A stretch of DNA of 64,000 nucleotides, taken from the NCBI GenBank assembly GCA_928212115.1, contig CAKMRJ010003334.1, positions 19,120,066-19,184,065 of the forward strand, given 5' to 3'. Positions within the stretch are counted from its first letter, which is position 1; each line of letters begins with the position of its first letter. Below the pieces are notes generated by a model. The model had not been told where the DNA came from and did not search any database. It saw nothing but the letters and a program-made list of their open reading frames with translations. Both the position numbers and the translations under genes were made by a program. The DNA is from Lactuca virosa. Taxonomy: Eukaryota > Streptophyta > Magnoliopsida > Asterales > Asteraceae. This document shows, in pieces, positions 43,200 through 54,624 of the stretch.

Positions 43200-43589
43200 T
43201 GAAAGGTCCAGTTAATGTGGTTTGGTCTCGGCTTTCAATGTAATAGTTCAGTATGAGTCTGTAATACATTTTGTGAGTTGTTTAGGTGTTTACTGTTGGA
43301 AAGTGTGTTTACGACCGTAAACAGAGTTTACGGCCGTAAACACGTTTACGGCCGTAAACCCAGTTTACGGTCGTAAACCCTGTTTGCGGTCCTGTCTAGT
43401 ATAAATAGCAGAGGTGTAGGTCATTGTGCAGTTGTTGATGCCATTGCGTTTACAGAGTGTTCCATCGAGTTGTACCTGACGTTTTTCTGAATATAAACGT
43501 GTGCAAGCTCGATTTCTTTTCTTCTTATTCTTTTATCTGTGATTGTTTGTTGCTTGATCATTGGTAAAGATCCTTTTCAGGACCTTACA
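43200..43589 (+). repeat. 3' LTR of the SIRE-like copia element
   Basis: Matches 31068-31439 with about three substitutions and one extra 18-base unit ACGTTTACGGCCGTAAAC at 43342-43359. Followed by the target duplication CGATT. Confidence 0.95.
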
Positions 43590-43594
43590 CGATT

Positions 43595-44293
43595 CACTCT
43601 AGCAAAGTTTTCTATACTAGGCGCTAGAGTTTTCTTTATTAGACTTTTTTAGGATCAAGAATCGATAAACACACAACAATACAAAATAAAGATGTGGAAA
43701 AAAATAAAGAACAAAAACATTTAACATGGTTCACACAATCATCAGAGTGATTGGCTAATCCATAGACAAACTAGAAATATATTTTGTAAATTGTATTCGT
43801 CAAACATATGTTTTCTACTTGAGTTTACATATGTATAAGGAGATCTATTTATAATGATAAGTTGACGTAAAAACCTACTTGTAAACCAACCCCATAAAAC
43901 TTCATCAACTGAACAGGCTTTCTGAACCGCATATGTTGCACTGCAGAATTACACTGCAACTGCAACATAGACCTTGGAAGAAATTAAGGTCAAAGGGAAG
44001 AGTAGGCTTCACAACTCAACAGATTTTTGGTTGATGAGGTGTTAACTTTGCTTTTTTATGGATTTATAGTAAATTGGGAGTTCTAAAACTACGTTGCTTG
44101 ATTGGTATTATAACCCCATCACCTCTAAGAATTTTTTTTTCTAGCCCCTTGCTAGTTAATAAAATTTGATCATTAAAAAAACACAATCCATGAGAATGAT
44201 ATGGAAAGAGCAAAACTAAAGCAAGAAAAAGGAGATAAAAAGAGCTAGCAATTCACAACAGGTATTTGTACATCTGGCACGGGCAAATGGCTT
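43595..44293. other. Intergenic stretch, no gene seen
   Basis: AT-rich sequence between the copia element and receptor kinase copy 2. It would contain the 3' flank of that pseudogene. Confidence 0.5.
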
Positions 44294-45113
44294 CTATCGA
44301 GCATACAATAGCGTTAGCATGTATTCATCGGCTGAATTAACAGAGTCAAGTTCATGGTAACTTTCTTCAGTAAAAAAAGTTGGTTGTTTAGGTTTACGAA
44401 ATGCCCCGTCACTAATCAGCATCAAAACTACTGACAACATAGTTGGTCTATCTTATGTATGATGTTGCACACACAATAATCCAACATGTATTGATTGTAG
44501 TAGTTCAGACATGACACAAGAGTTGCGTAAAGATCCACTCATGAGTTCAATGGACTTGTCTTCTTTATATAGTCTCCACGCCTGAATGAAACCAAATTTC
44601 AGAAAAAAATATACTAAAGGATGATGTTAAAGAATAAATAGTTTCTAATCCTTTTTTAGTTTACAAGATTAACTTACATGTCCAAGAGGGTTATCACAGT
44701 GAGCCTCATGAGAGAACCCTCTGTTTTTCTTCCCACTCACAATCTCCAGCACAACAACACCAAAGCTAAATACATCCGACTTCATAGAGAAACGACCATG
44801 TACTGCATACTCAGGAGAAATGTAACCACTGCAACCAAGTTTATTTTAATATAAAAAAAGATTAGTGGGATTTTGCATTTGTTTGTATTTGTTCCCTTGT
44901 TTCGGACAATGTTTTACAGAAACTTACTGTGTTCCAACCACCTTCTTTGTCTTAGCCATGGCATCTTGTCCTACAAACTTTCGAGCAAGGCCAAAGTCTG
45001 ATATTTTTGGATTCGTTTCACTGTCCAGCAATATATTACCTACCTTACGATCTCTATGGATGATTTGAAGGCGGGAATATTGATGTAGATAAAGAATACC
45101 TCAAGCTATACCA

Positions 45114-45402
45114 TATTGGTCAAAGGTTGACCTGGTAATTAGGAAGGAATAAAACACATGGGAAGTCATGACCGTTGGAAAATTGATTGTTCCTATTATT
45201 TCTCATTTTCAATTCATGTTTAGTAGTATAAATAGCATCGATTAGAAGTTACAATCCATCGGTCGAAATTTCCTTGTACAACAACTCAATCATTAGGTTT
45301 CTAGTCTTCATTCAATAAAAGTGAATCATTCGGCTGCCTATTTCTAGTTTTACCCCTGCTTTGTTTTTGTTGTTTACTGTTCCATTTGCTTGATCACCAA
45401 CA
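45114..45402 (+). repeat. 5' LTR of exon-5 copia element
   Basis: 289 bp, starts TATTGG (TG to TA change) and ends CCAACA. TATAAATA at 45227-45234 is the likely TATA box. Confidence 0.94.
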
Positions 45403-45404
45403 TT

Positions 45405-45416
45405 TGGTATCAGAGC
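45405..45416 (+). promoter_or_regulatory. Primer binding site, initiator Met tRNA
   Basis: TGGTATCAGAGC two bases after the LTR end. Confidence 0.94.
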
Positions 45417-45439
45417 CTCAACAGATCCTGATCATTTGT

Positions 45440-48400
45440 ATGCCCAAGTATCCTCGATTCAACAATATGATAGCCCCATCATCATCCAATCAGTCCAAGG
45501 ACAGCCCCTTCACTCTACAGTGCCCAATGTTGACATCACTAAACTACAATACTCGGTCAATAAAGATGGAAGCCATCATGGATGCCCATGGGTTATGGGA
45601 TGCCATTGAGCCACCAACCGGTGTGGTTGTGGATGAGAAGAAGAGCAAGCAGGCTCGAGCTTTCATCTTCCAGTCTATACTAGAGGAAATACTTGCACAG
45701 GCTGCCAAGAAGAAGACATCCAAGGAGGTTTGGGACTCACTCAAGTCACGGTATGTGGGTGCATAAAGGGTCCAAAAGGAAAGGTTGCGGGTACTAAAGA
45801 GTGAGTTTAAGCACTCCAAATGAAGGAAACAAAATCTATAGATGAATATGCAGGGAAGATCTCAGCTATGATCTCTAAATTTGGGAGTGCAGGGGCAATA
45901 TTGGGAGATGAAGAATTGGTAAGAAAGCTGTTTGATACAGTCCCAGAAAGGTTTATAAACCTGGTGGCATCAATTGAGCAAACTTGTGACATGGAATCAA
46001 TGTCATTTGAAGAAGCAATTTGGCATTTGAAGGCTTATGAAGACAGGCTCCGGCTCTGGAAAGCAAGCACACAGGCAGATAATGCCCTGCTACTTGCCAA
46101 GGCAAAAGGCTCAACAATCCATCGGAGTCCAAGCAAGCCAAACTCACCAGGTGGTCGAGGAAGGGGCGGAAATAACAACCGGGGAGGAAGAGGCAGCTCA
46201 CGAGGGCGAGGTTCGTCACGTGGCAGAGGTGAGCGTTGGGATGGTGACTCACGACAGGAAGCAAGCAGTTCCAACAAGAAGCCTTGTGACAAGAGCAACA
46301 TAAGATGCTATGAATGCCAAGAGCATCATTATGCATCGGAGTGCAAGGCAAAGAAACAGCAGGACCAAGAAGTAAACTTGGCTGCTGATGAAGAGGAACC
46401 GACTCTATTGTTGACTGTTTGTGGAGAAAAGAATGCCAAAGTGGTCCTTTTGAATGAAGAAAAAGTCTACCCAGGCCAACTCAAGGAGAATAATGAAGAA
46501 AACATATGGTATCTAGACAATGGAGCTAGTAACCATATGACCGGAAGCAAGGCCTTATTTGATGAACTTGACGAGAAAGTAACGGGGCCGGTTCGATTCG
46601 GAGACGGGTCCAAGGTTCCGATCAAAGGAAAAGGTGCTCTCATATTTGATTGCAAGAATGGTGACCAATTTGTCATCCCAGACGTGTATTATATTCCTGC
46701 CCTGCACAGTAATATAATAAGTCTGGGACAAATGACTGAAGAGGGGTATGACATAGGGATAAAGAAGGAGTTCTTGAGAATGTATGATGAAGTAGGAAGC
46801 TTAGTTATGAAGGTGCAGAGATCCAAGAACAGACTTTATAAAATAAAGCTTACACCTGGAAAGCCTGTATGCTTAGCCATGAGTATAGACGATGACTCAT
46901 GGCTATGGCATGCACGTATGGGCCACATAAACTTCAAGTTACATGAAGAAATGACACGTAAGGAAATGGTGACAGGTATGCCCCAGTTGACTCATCCATC
47001 ACAAGTGTGTGAAGCATGTATGGTAGGCAAGCAGGCAAGACAGAGCTTCCCAAAGGTAACCCAGTGGAGAGCAAAAGACCCACTCCAGTTGTTGCACACG
47101 GACCTCTGTGGGCCAATTACACCTGCAACAAAAGGAGGTAATCAATACTTCCTGCTGATTGTGGATGACTACTCACGCTACATGTGGGTCTATCTGATCA
47201 AAACCAAAGACAAGGCATTCAACATGTTCCAGAAATTCAAGTCACAAGTTGAAGGAGAGAGTTAGTATAAGATCAAGATGTTACGAACTGACCAGGGAGG
47301 CGAGTTTAACTCCACCCAGTTCGCTAATTTTTGTGAACATGCTGGAATTCACAGGTAATTGACGACTCCACACACGCCTCAGCAAAATGGCATTGTGGAG
47401 AGGCGCAATAGAACAATTCGAGATGACTCGATCATTGCTCAAAGCCATGAGACTGCCTGATCAGTTTTGGGGCGAGGCAGTACGACACTCGGTAAACCTA
47501 CAGAACAAAATTGGGACGAAGGCTCTGAAAAATGTAACTCCATACGAGGCCTGGAAGGGGTCCAAGCCATCCTTAGCACACCTAAAGGTCTTTGGGTGTG
47601 TAGGGTTCGTCAAGAAATTGCGTGGTCTAACAAAATTGAGTGATCAGAGTGAGGCTATGGTGTATTTGGGAACTGAAGAAGGAACTAAGGGATACCGTAT
47701 GTATAATCCCAGTAGTCGACGGATTGTAGTAGCCAGAGACGTGATGTTCAACGAAGCAAAACCTTGGGCCTGGAATAACGAGTCAATGGGGGAGCCTCTT
47801 ACAACCCCTTATTGGACCAATATTGTGACAGGTATGGAAGCCTAATCCCAACCAGCCCAAGAAGTTGATTCAGCAGATAACGTGATTGAAGACCCGCTGA
47901 CGTCGTTACATGGTGACTCTCACCTAAACCACGAAACTCACAGTCCATCGTTTGAAAATACGCCACAGCAAAGCGCGCACAGATTGGAGTCGCGATCAAC
48001 ATCACCAGGTCAAGCATCGGCAGAAAATGGGTCTGTAGCCTCATATGACGACACACCAGCGAAAGGGTTTCAATCACTCAATGAAATTTACGAGAACACA
48101 AGAAGATTAGACGAGGCTGAAATACAAGAGTTGTATGAGAGAGACCAGGAGCTACTGTTGGTTGATGATGAGCCTACGACCTATGAAGAAGCAGTGGCTA
48201 AAAGGGCTTGGAATTAGGCAATGAAATTGGAATTGGAGTCAATTGAAAGGAACAAAACCTGGTCCTTAGCCAAAGTGCCCCCAAATCGCAAGGCCATAGG
48301 GCAAAAATGGGTATTCAAGTTAAAAAGGAGTGCAGCTGGAGAAGTACTCAAACACAAGGCTCGCCTGGTCGCCAAGGGTTATGTTCAAGAAAGGGGTGTC

Positions 48401-49699
48401 GATTTTGACGAAGTATTTGCACCAGTGGCCAGGCTGGAGACGATAAGACTGATCCTCTCGGTAGCGACAAAAGAAAATTGGCTTGTACATCACCTGGATG
48501 TCAAGTCAACGTTCCTACACGGAGACCTTAAGGAGGAGGTTTACGTAACTCAGCCCACTGGATTCACGGTCAAAGGCAAGGAAGGCTGGGTGTATCGTCT
48601 TCATAAGGCCTTGTATGGGTTACGACAGGCGCCAAGGGCATGGAACATAAAACTCGACCAATCACTCAAGTCACTTGGATTCACCAGATGTGTTCATGAG
48701 CAAGCCGTCTATAAGGTACATAAACCCAACTTGATTCTTATAGTGGGTGTATATGTAGATGACCTTATAGTCACTGGGTCAAGTGAGAAGGGAATCCATG
48801 AGTTCAAGAATAAAATGAAATGTTTGTTTGACATGAGTGATCTGGGAGTGCTATCTTATTACCTGGGAATTGAAGTATCACAGGATAAGGATGGTATAAT
48901 ACTCACACAGAAGGGGTATGCTGAAAAGATCCTAAAGGTTTCGGGCATGGAAGGCTGCAACAATTCTCAGTACCCAATGGAGCCAAAACTCCATTTAACC
49001 AAAGATGAAGATGGTGAACCTGTGAATGCAACAAGGAAGCTTGTTGGAAGTTTAAGGTACCTGGTCCACACAAGACCAGACCTTAACTACAATATTGGAG
49101 TGGTGAGCAAGTTTATGCAAAATCCCAAACAAAGCCATTATACTGCTATAAAACATATCCTGAGATATATGAAGGGTACAACAGAGTATGGACTGATGTA
49201 CCACAGGGGAGGTGACGGAAGACTCGTGGGTTACAGTGACAGCAGTGATTGTGAAGATAGAAGAGGAACCACTGGAATAGCTTTCTACTACTCAGGAAAC
49301 CTCATAACATGGGCATCACAGAAACAGAAAACTGTGGCACTTAGCTCATGTGAAGCCGAGTATATGGCTGCAACTGCAGTTGCATGTCAAGGACTGTGAT
49401 TAAGGAACCCGTTCAGTGAGCTGATGGGAAAGAAAGAACAGAAGGTGAAGCTGTTAATTGACAACCAATCCACCATAGCACTCATAAGAAATCCGGTATC
49501 CCATGGCAGAAGCAATCACATAAACACAAAGTTCCACTTTATTCATATGTGTGTTGAAAGGGAACATATTCAAGTAGAGCATGTGAGTGGAGATCAACAG
49601 AAGGCTGATGTTCTGACAAAGGCAATGCCAAGGATAAAGTTTGCGGAGATGAGAGCACAAATTGGCATAGAAAATCTGAAGGAGAAAGGTCAACCTTGA
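45440..49699 (+). pseudogene. Copia gag-pol remnant
   Basis: Likely start at 45440 or 45467. Gag ends early at TAA 45764 and continues in another frame from 45820. A knuckle-like CYECQEHHYASEC lies near 46310, after an RGG-rich stretch. Protease WYLDNGASNHMTG (about 46507); pre-integrase LWHARMGHIN; integrase start LLHTDLCGPI and DDYSRYMWVY; then stops at 47263 and 47356 and a shift near 47415. RT from 48221 with WVFKLKRS, HHLDVKSTFLHGD and catalytic YVDDLIVTGS (about 48755), preceded by a TAG at 48215. RNase H YSDSSDCEDRRGTTG and SSCEAEYMA, cut by TGA at 49397, then a final segment to 49699. Inactive. Confidence 0.92.
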
Positions 49700-49709
49700 G
49701 GGGGAGAAA

Positions 49710-49998
49710 TGTTGGTCAAAGGTTGACCTGTTAATTAGGAAGGAATAAAACACATGGGAAGTCATGACCGTTGGAAAATTGACTGTTCCTATTATTTCTC
49801 ATTTTTAGTTCATGTTTAGTAGTATAAATAGCATCAATTAGAAGTTACAATCTATCAGTCGAAATTTCCTTGTACAGCAACTCAATCATTAGGTTGCTAG
49901 TCTTCATTCAATAAAAGTGAATCATTCGGCTGCCTATTTCCAGTTTTACCCCTGCTTTGTTTTTGTTGTTTACTGTTCCATTGGCTTGATCACCAACA
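49710..49998 (+). repeat. 3' LTR of exon-5 copia element
   Basis: 289 bp from TGTTGGTCAA to CACCAACA, preceded by the purine tract GAGGGGGAGAAA (about 49698-49709). Confidence 0.95.
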
Positions 49999-50559
49999 TA
50001 CCATGGATAATGCAAAAGCGCTGAGGCCAGTCCATCATTGAACCTTTGGTTTCATCTGCCAAATGTGAACAATTTAATATTTAATCCATGCGTTTCTACA
50101 AATGTGAAAGTAAGGCATCGGAGGGACACAAACCAAATAGAAATATGAGTCCAGGCTTTTGTTATCCAAGTATTCATAAATTAAAATCCTTTAATTTCCA
50201 TGAATGCAGTATCCAAGGAGCTTCACAAGATTCCGATGCTGAAGTTTGGCAATACAAATGACTTCATTTTGGAACTCATCAAATCCATGTTGGGATGTTT
50301 CTGGGAGACACTTTACAACGATTACTCGCCCGTTTTCCAACACACCATACAAATAATTATTGGATCTTACGATTAAGATATTCCCTTGTTAATAAACATG
50401 TATTGCGTTTTATTTCTAAAGAATCAACAAGTTACCTTGTAAACGGGACCAAAACCACCTTCTCCAATCAAAGTTATTAGTAGCCTCAACTATTTTATGA
50501 AGGCTAAAAAATGGAATCTGATCAAGGTTTTCCATCTGATCACTCGTAAGATCTTTATC

Positions 50560-52312
50560 TGTAACGACGTAAATTTTAAAACAATTTTTCATTTTTCAAA
50601 CATAATAAATCTCATATAATATTCTCAAAATCTCATGTATCAATGTCATCACAATAAAACATATCCCAGTATCTCAACACAGAATCTTCTGCCAGTGTGT
50701 ACAAATCATGTCGGCGCCTTCCCACGACCCTCACTGATACCTGAAACACATATCACATAACACGGTAAGCATAAATGCTTAGTGAGTTCCCCAAAATACC
50801 ACATACAACACATACGCCACTCGAGGCTACAGTACGACCCTCCGGTCGATGTGTCTCAGCGGGACCCTCCAGTCCCGTAGCTCGTTGAACCCTCTGGTTC
50901 GGTCATAGCTCGTTGGACCCTTCGGTCCGGTCTGTATCGTTGGACCCTTCGGTCCGGTCTATATCGTTGGACCCGTCGGTCCGGTCTATATCGTTGGACC
51001 CTCCGGTCCGGTCTATACAACACATTGCATACATATATCACAATGCACATAATCTCATACATACACATAGCACACAAGACCCTTCGGTCTACACATAGAT
51101 ACCACTCTAGGTAATGTATAGTGAGAAGACTCACCTCGGCTAGCAGGTGAGCAAATAACCTCGCGCTCGGATCTCGAACTAGTCTCCTCCTAACACAAAG
51201 GATGAATATCTCTTATTAATACTCTTCTCACAACTCAGATAATCGAAGGCGGGTCTTTCTCTTTCTAACTCATTAAAGTGGGTAAAAGACCATTTTACCC
51301 CCTCCAAGGTCTCCATCACATATGTTGACCAAAACCCCATGGTCAACAGAAGTCAAACTCGAGTCAATAGTCCAAGTTTGACCCGACTCGTCGAGTGCAC
51401 TCCTGCGACTCGTCGAGTCCCCTCGTATCCTCAGAAGCCTCAAAAGTCCAGCTCAACTCGTCGAGTTGACCCCCAACTCGCCGAGTTATCGCACAATCAA
51501 TCCATCGAGACAAACCTTTGCCGACTCGTCGAGTCAGGTCATGGACTCGGCGAGTCCCTTTGATCTGATTTCTCATTCAGATGATTTCAACCAGATCTAT
51601 CACTCTAAACTATAGATCTATCATCCCAACGCTCAATAATTACGTAAAGCTTAGATCTTTACGTTCATACATGATGCTATTGCTTCAAAACGCCAATACA
51701 TGCTCTTCATGAAGGTTTTTGCTCATCAACCCTCATTTGGACCACTAAAGCTAAGACATCTAGACTCTAACGACCTTAGGAGGTCCAGATCTGAGGTTTC
51801 CAACCACAACCAGGTCTCATTCGACTCAGATTCAAAAGAATGGAAGCAAAGCCCTAAAACTCCCAAAATGAGATCTAGTACAAGGAATGAACAAGATGAG
51901 AACTTTGTACCTTCTCTTAGCAGCTGAAACACTCAATACCACAGATCCACTGCCTTCCTTTGTTCCCCGTCAAGAAGCTCTTCATCCTTCTCCATAGAAA
52001 TGCACCAAGAACCACAATATGAGCTTCTCTCTCACTCTCTAGCTACAATAGTAAATAGGGTTTGCTCTCAGGGGAAGGTAGCTGCAATTGAGGCTATAAA
52101 TGCCTTTAAATAGGTCCCAAACCCGGGAAATTAGGGTTTCTCTGCCCAGCACCTACTCGACGAGTCCCTCCTCTGACTCGTCGAGTCCATTCATTAAATC
52201 CACGCGGCAATCTCGACTCGACTCGGCGAGTTGGTCCCTCAACTCGTCGAGCCCCTCCTTAAATCTCAAGATTAACATACACAATAATGTCCCTGAAAAT
52301 CCGGATGTTACA
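50560..52312 (-). mobile_element. Solo LTR (gypsy-type) in kinase exon 3
   Basis: 1753 bp from TGTAACGACG to GATGTTACA with perfect 5-bp target duplication TTATC (50555-50559 and 52313-52317). Orientation minus: the promoter-like segment (ATTTAAAGGCATTTATAG near 52094-52111) is at the right. It contains ACTCGTCGAGT-type palindromes at 51370-51560 and 52150-52255, 27-bp GGACC repeats near 50926-51018, and the GGGGAACTCACTAAGC block (reversed, about 50770-50792). No internal coding region remains, as expected after LTR-LTR recombination. Confidence 0.9.
50926..51018. repeat. 27-bp GGACC-N4-GGTCC tandem repeat
   Basis: About four units of TCGTTGGACCCTTCGGTCCG with a palindromic GGACC/GGTCC core, in frame on both strands, giving repetitive ORFs (RPDRRVQRY) that are not genes. 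Related single copies flank it (50870-50920). Confidence 0.88.
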
Positions 52313-53968
52313 TTATCACAGGTGTACTACTTCTTAAGAAAAAGTTCATTTCCAATTTTTCTTTTTTACAAGAATCTGCCAAAACTCACAGTCTGGAAAA
52401 CATTTAATGTTTCATTTCTGGAAGTATAATGAATGACTTATTTGACCTTGTTCTTTTTTATGAAGCCTTTTCTTTTTTTTTTCTACATTCATATGTTAGT
52501 GCAGACAGAAGCAGTGCAGCTGACGCAACTAAGAGCACCACCGCAAGTACCTCCTTCTTGTGGAAGCTGAATTCTTCTTTTGCTAATGAATAAAATAATT
52601 AGTAAGCTTAGTAGATTACAATTCAAAACCAAATGCATTCAACCTACAGGATAGTCTAATCCATGCTAATTATAGTACTGACTGTGTAAAGCTCCTCAAC
52701 AGAGTCCAACAGGTCATGCATAGTAATGATATATATCCCATAGATCTACAAACGGTTTCTTCAAAAGAATTAGTTTTGCCATCCAAAAAGGGCTAGCGGA
52801 GCAGCTTGTTGCCCGTTTGCCTTCCGTCGGTATGTATTGACATAAAAATATAATATAACACGATAATTCAGAGGACAATGCTACTAGAGGCCCAACCATC
52901 ACACTCCACAACTCACAAACGACTTTCACTGTTATATATAGAATAAAATTTGTGTGCCTGCTAACTCAGAGGTTGACATTCGTATGTACCGTTCTTGATG
53001 ATCATCATATTCTCTAATGTTCCTCAGGTCATCCAACCATAGCAAGCATCAACTTCTACCCTTTGCGATATCTAATTTAGCATAAGCAGTACAGGCACAA
53101 TCCTTTCTGCACGTCATCTCACATTCTTCAAGGGACATGCTATTGTTGTACCATGAACGTCGTGTGTCCGGAAAAATCACTCCTGAAATTTTATGGAAGA
53201 CATCCGGAGTCCTACAATCCAATGGCATTTTATGTTGACAGCCACTCGACCAATCCCCTGCATTCGATTCTTCTAGGACTTTTGGTTCAAAACCTTCCAA
53301 ACAACTGCAAGGGAGAGAACTTTTCATGCTGTAGCTTCCAAAAGGACCACATGGTCCATAACAACTACAAGCATCAACCATTACATTTTCATACACGACC
53401 CATTATTTGGTTCGCTTGATCCACTACAACCGTTGTGCCATGCCGTCCCACGCCAAAAGAAGCCTCTGAACAGTTGTACTCTTAAGTTTATGGATATAAT
53501 ATATTTCTTTCTGATTCACAACAAATTCTGTGGAGTAAATTGCATTCATGCTTTCCTCAGGAATGCCTTGAAAGCTAACACCGTTCCATGGTCCAAGCCT
53601 CAAGGTTTCACCTTGACCTTCTCCCAGAAAAATTTGTGGATATCCATTTGTGTCTACCCAGAATTTATACAAACTTGTAGAAGGATCATCAGGGCTCTTC
53701 CAAGACGTGAAGTACCTCTCTATTCCTGTTATCAAATCCTTTCCAAATTTCATTCTGTAGCAAAGTGCCACACGGATAGTCAAAATGTTGCCAGATCAGT
53801 TTTTCTTTGTTTCTATAGTCATCCCACACCACAAGATTTCCGCTGTCCAAAAGCTGTGCCACAGGATTCATATTCCTGGCAAAGACCGATGTCACATTTG
53901 ATGACCAGATGACATTATTAGCACCACTGTGAATCTGCAGGATTCCTTCTTTGGTGACTTTAAACACA

Positions 53969-54100
53969 CACTACTAGAAAAAAGGTTAATGTAATACGGT
54001 TGAAATTATGAATATAGTACATAGTTTGAGCCCATATTAGTAGAGGGGTGTATTGGATTACATGCCTAATAGAGTACGGTTATTTAACCGTACTCTATAT
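53969..54100 (+). mobile_element. CACTA-type transposon terminus
   Basis: CACTACTAGAAAAAAGG at 53969 abuts kinase exon 1, where homology with copy 1 stops. This is the hallmark end of plant CACTA (En/Spm) elements. A subterminal inverted repeat follows: TAGAGTACGGTTA/TAACCGTACTCTA at 54070-54097 with a 2-base spacer, and further TACGGTT motifs. The opposite end (ending ...TAGTG) was not found in the window. Confidence 0.65.
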
Positions 54101-54624
54101 GAATCCTATCAAAGTCATCCAATATGACATACAACTATCTACTACACCATAAAACCGTACTTGATGTCACTTATTCCACCATATTTTTTCTATTCCATTC
54201 ACAAGATTTCGTTCCAGCCATTCCACCCTTGTTCACATGATTTCATTCCAACCCTATTCAGCAGCCAATTACAAACCCTGTTATATAATTCCATTCCAAC
54301 CAAGCCTAATCAGCCAGGAAGATATGTTAAATGGGACGACATTAAAATGAACATGGATCCTTCTTGGGTATAAATTGCCTCTTTCCTTTTTACATTAATT
54401 CAAAAGAAAACTTATCGGGACTAAACCAAACCGGTTATAAAAAACAAGTAACCCAATTAATTGATTTTTTTATTGAAACAAATATGAAATGTAGAAATAA
54501 TTTACCTTCTTGGGTATAAATAGAGATAATTGTATCTGATATGTTTTGAAGAATACTGCAACAATATACTTTAAGCTACTAAGGACTGAACCACACCAAA
54601 CACTAACATAGAGATTGAGGGACC

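Larger units (their letters stand above)
31068..43589 (+). mobile_element. Ty1/copia retrotransposon, SIRE/Maximus-like, with extra ORF
   Basis: 12.5 kb with 372-bp and 390-bp LTRs and a perfect 5-bp target duplication CGATT (31063-31067 and 43590-43594). Order: LTR, iMet primer site, palindrome-rich leader, gag, protease, integrase, RT, RNase H, a 2.1-kb structured spacer, a 927-codon ORF, polypurine tract, LTR. Integrase before RT defines copia. WYVDSGCSRHMTGD and VDDIIFGST resemble the SIRE/Maximus lineage, although the LTRs are short for it. The LTRs differ by about three substitutions plus one 18-bp unit, so insertion is recent. Gag-pol has several frame changes. Confidence 0.92.
45114..49998 (+). 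mobile_element. Ty1/copia element inside kinase exon 5
   Basis: 4885 bp, two 289-bp LTRs and perfect target duplication TACCA (45109-45113 and 49999-50003). Plus strand, opposite to the kinase. Gag, protease, integrase, RT and RNase H are recognisable but broken by several stops. The LTRs differ at about a dozen sites (roughly 4%), so the insertion is older than the SIRE-like element. It entered the exon just before the HRDLK-containing segment. Confidence 0.95.
44294..53968 (-). pseudogene. G-type lectin S-receptor-like kinase, copy 2, disrupted
   Basis: Minus-strand paralogue of copy 1 in tandem orientation. Exon 1 53968-about 52958 (5' part missing), exon 2 about 52585-52450, exon 3 52337-52313 plus 50559-50436, exon 4 about 50345-50134, exon 5 50055-49999 plus 45113-44928, exon 6 44828-44678, exon 7 44581-44294. 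Exon 5 is split by a copia element and exon 3 by a solo LTR; removing the insert and one 5-bp duplication gives 238 bp for exon 5, identical to copy 1. Other lesions: a one-base loss near 53755, two stops near 53405-53425, a TAA near 44455 in exon 7, a lost acceptor at exon 4 and a GC donor after exon 1. S-locus, PAN and kinase signatures remain recognisable. Confidence 0.93.

Noticed and set aside
46035..46301. Leu/Pro-rich minus-strand ORF
   Set aside because: Shadow of the RGG-rich gag segment on the plus strand.
50926..51018. CRISPR-like repeat array
   Set aside because: Direct 27-bp repeats without unique spacers, in a plant LTR.
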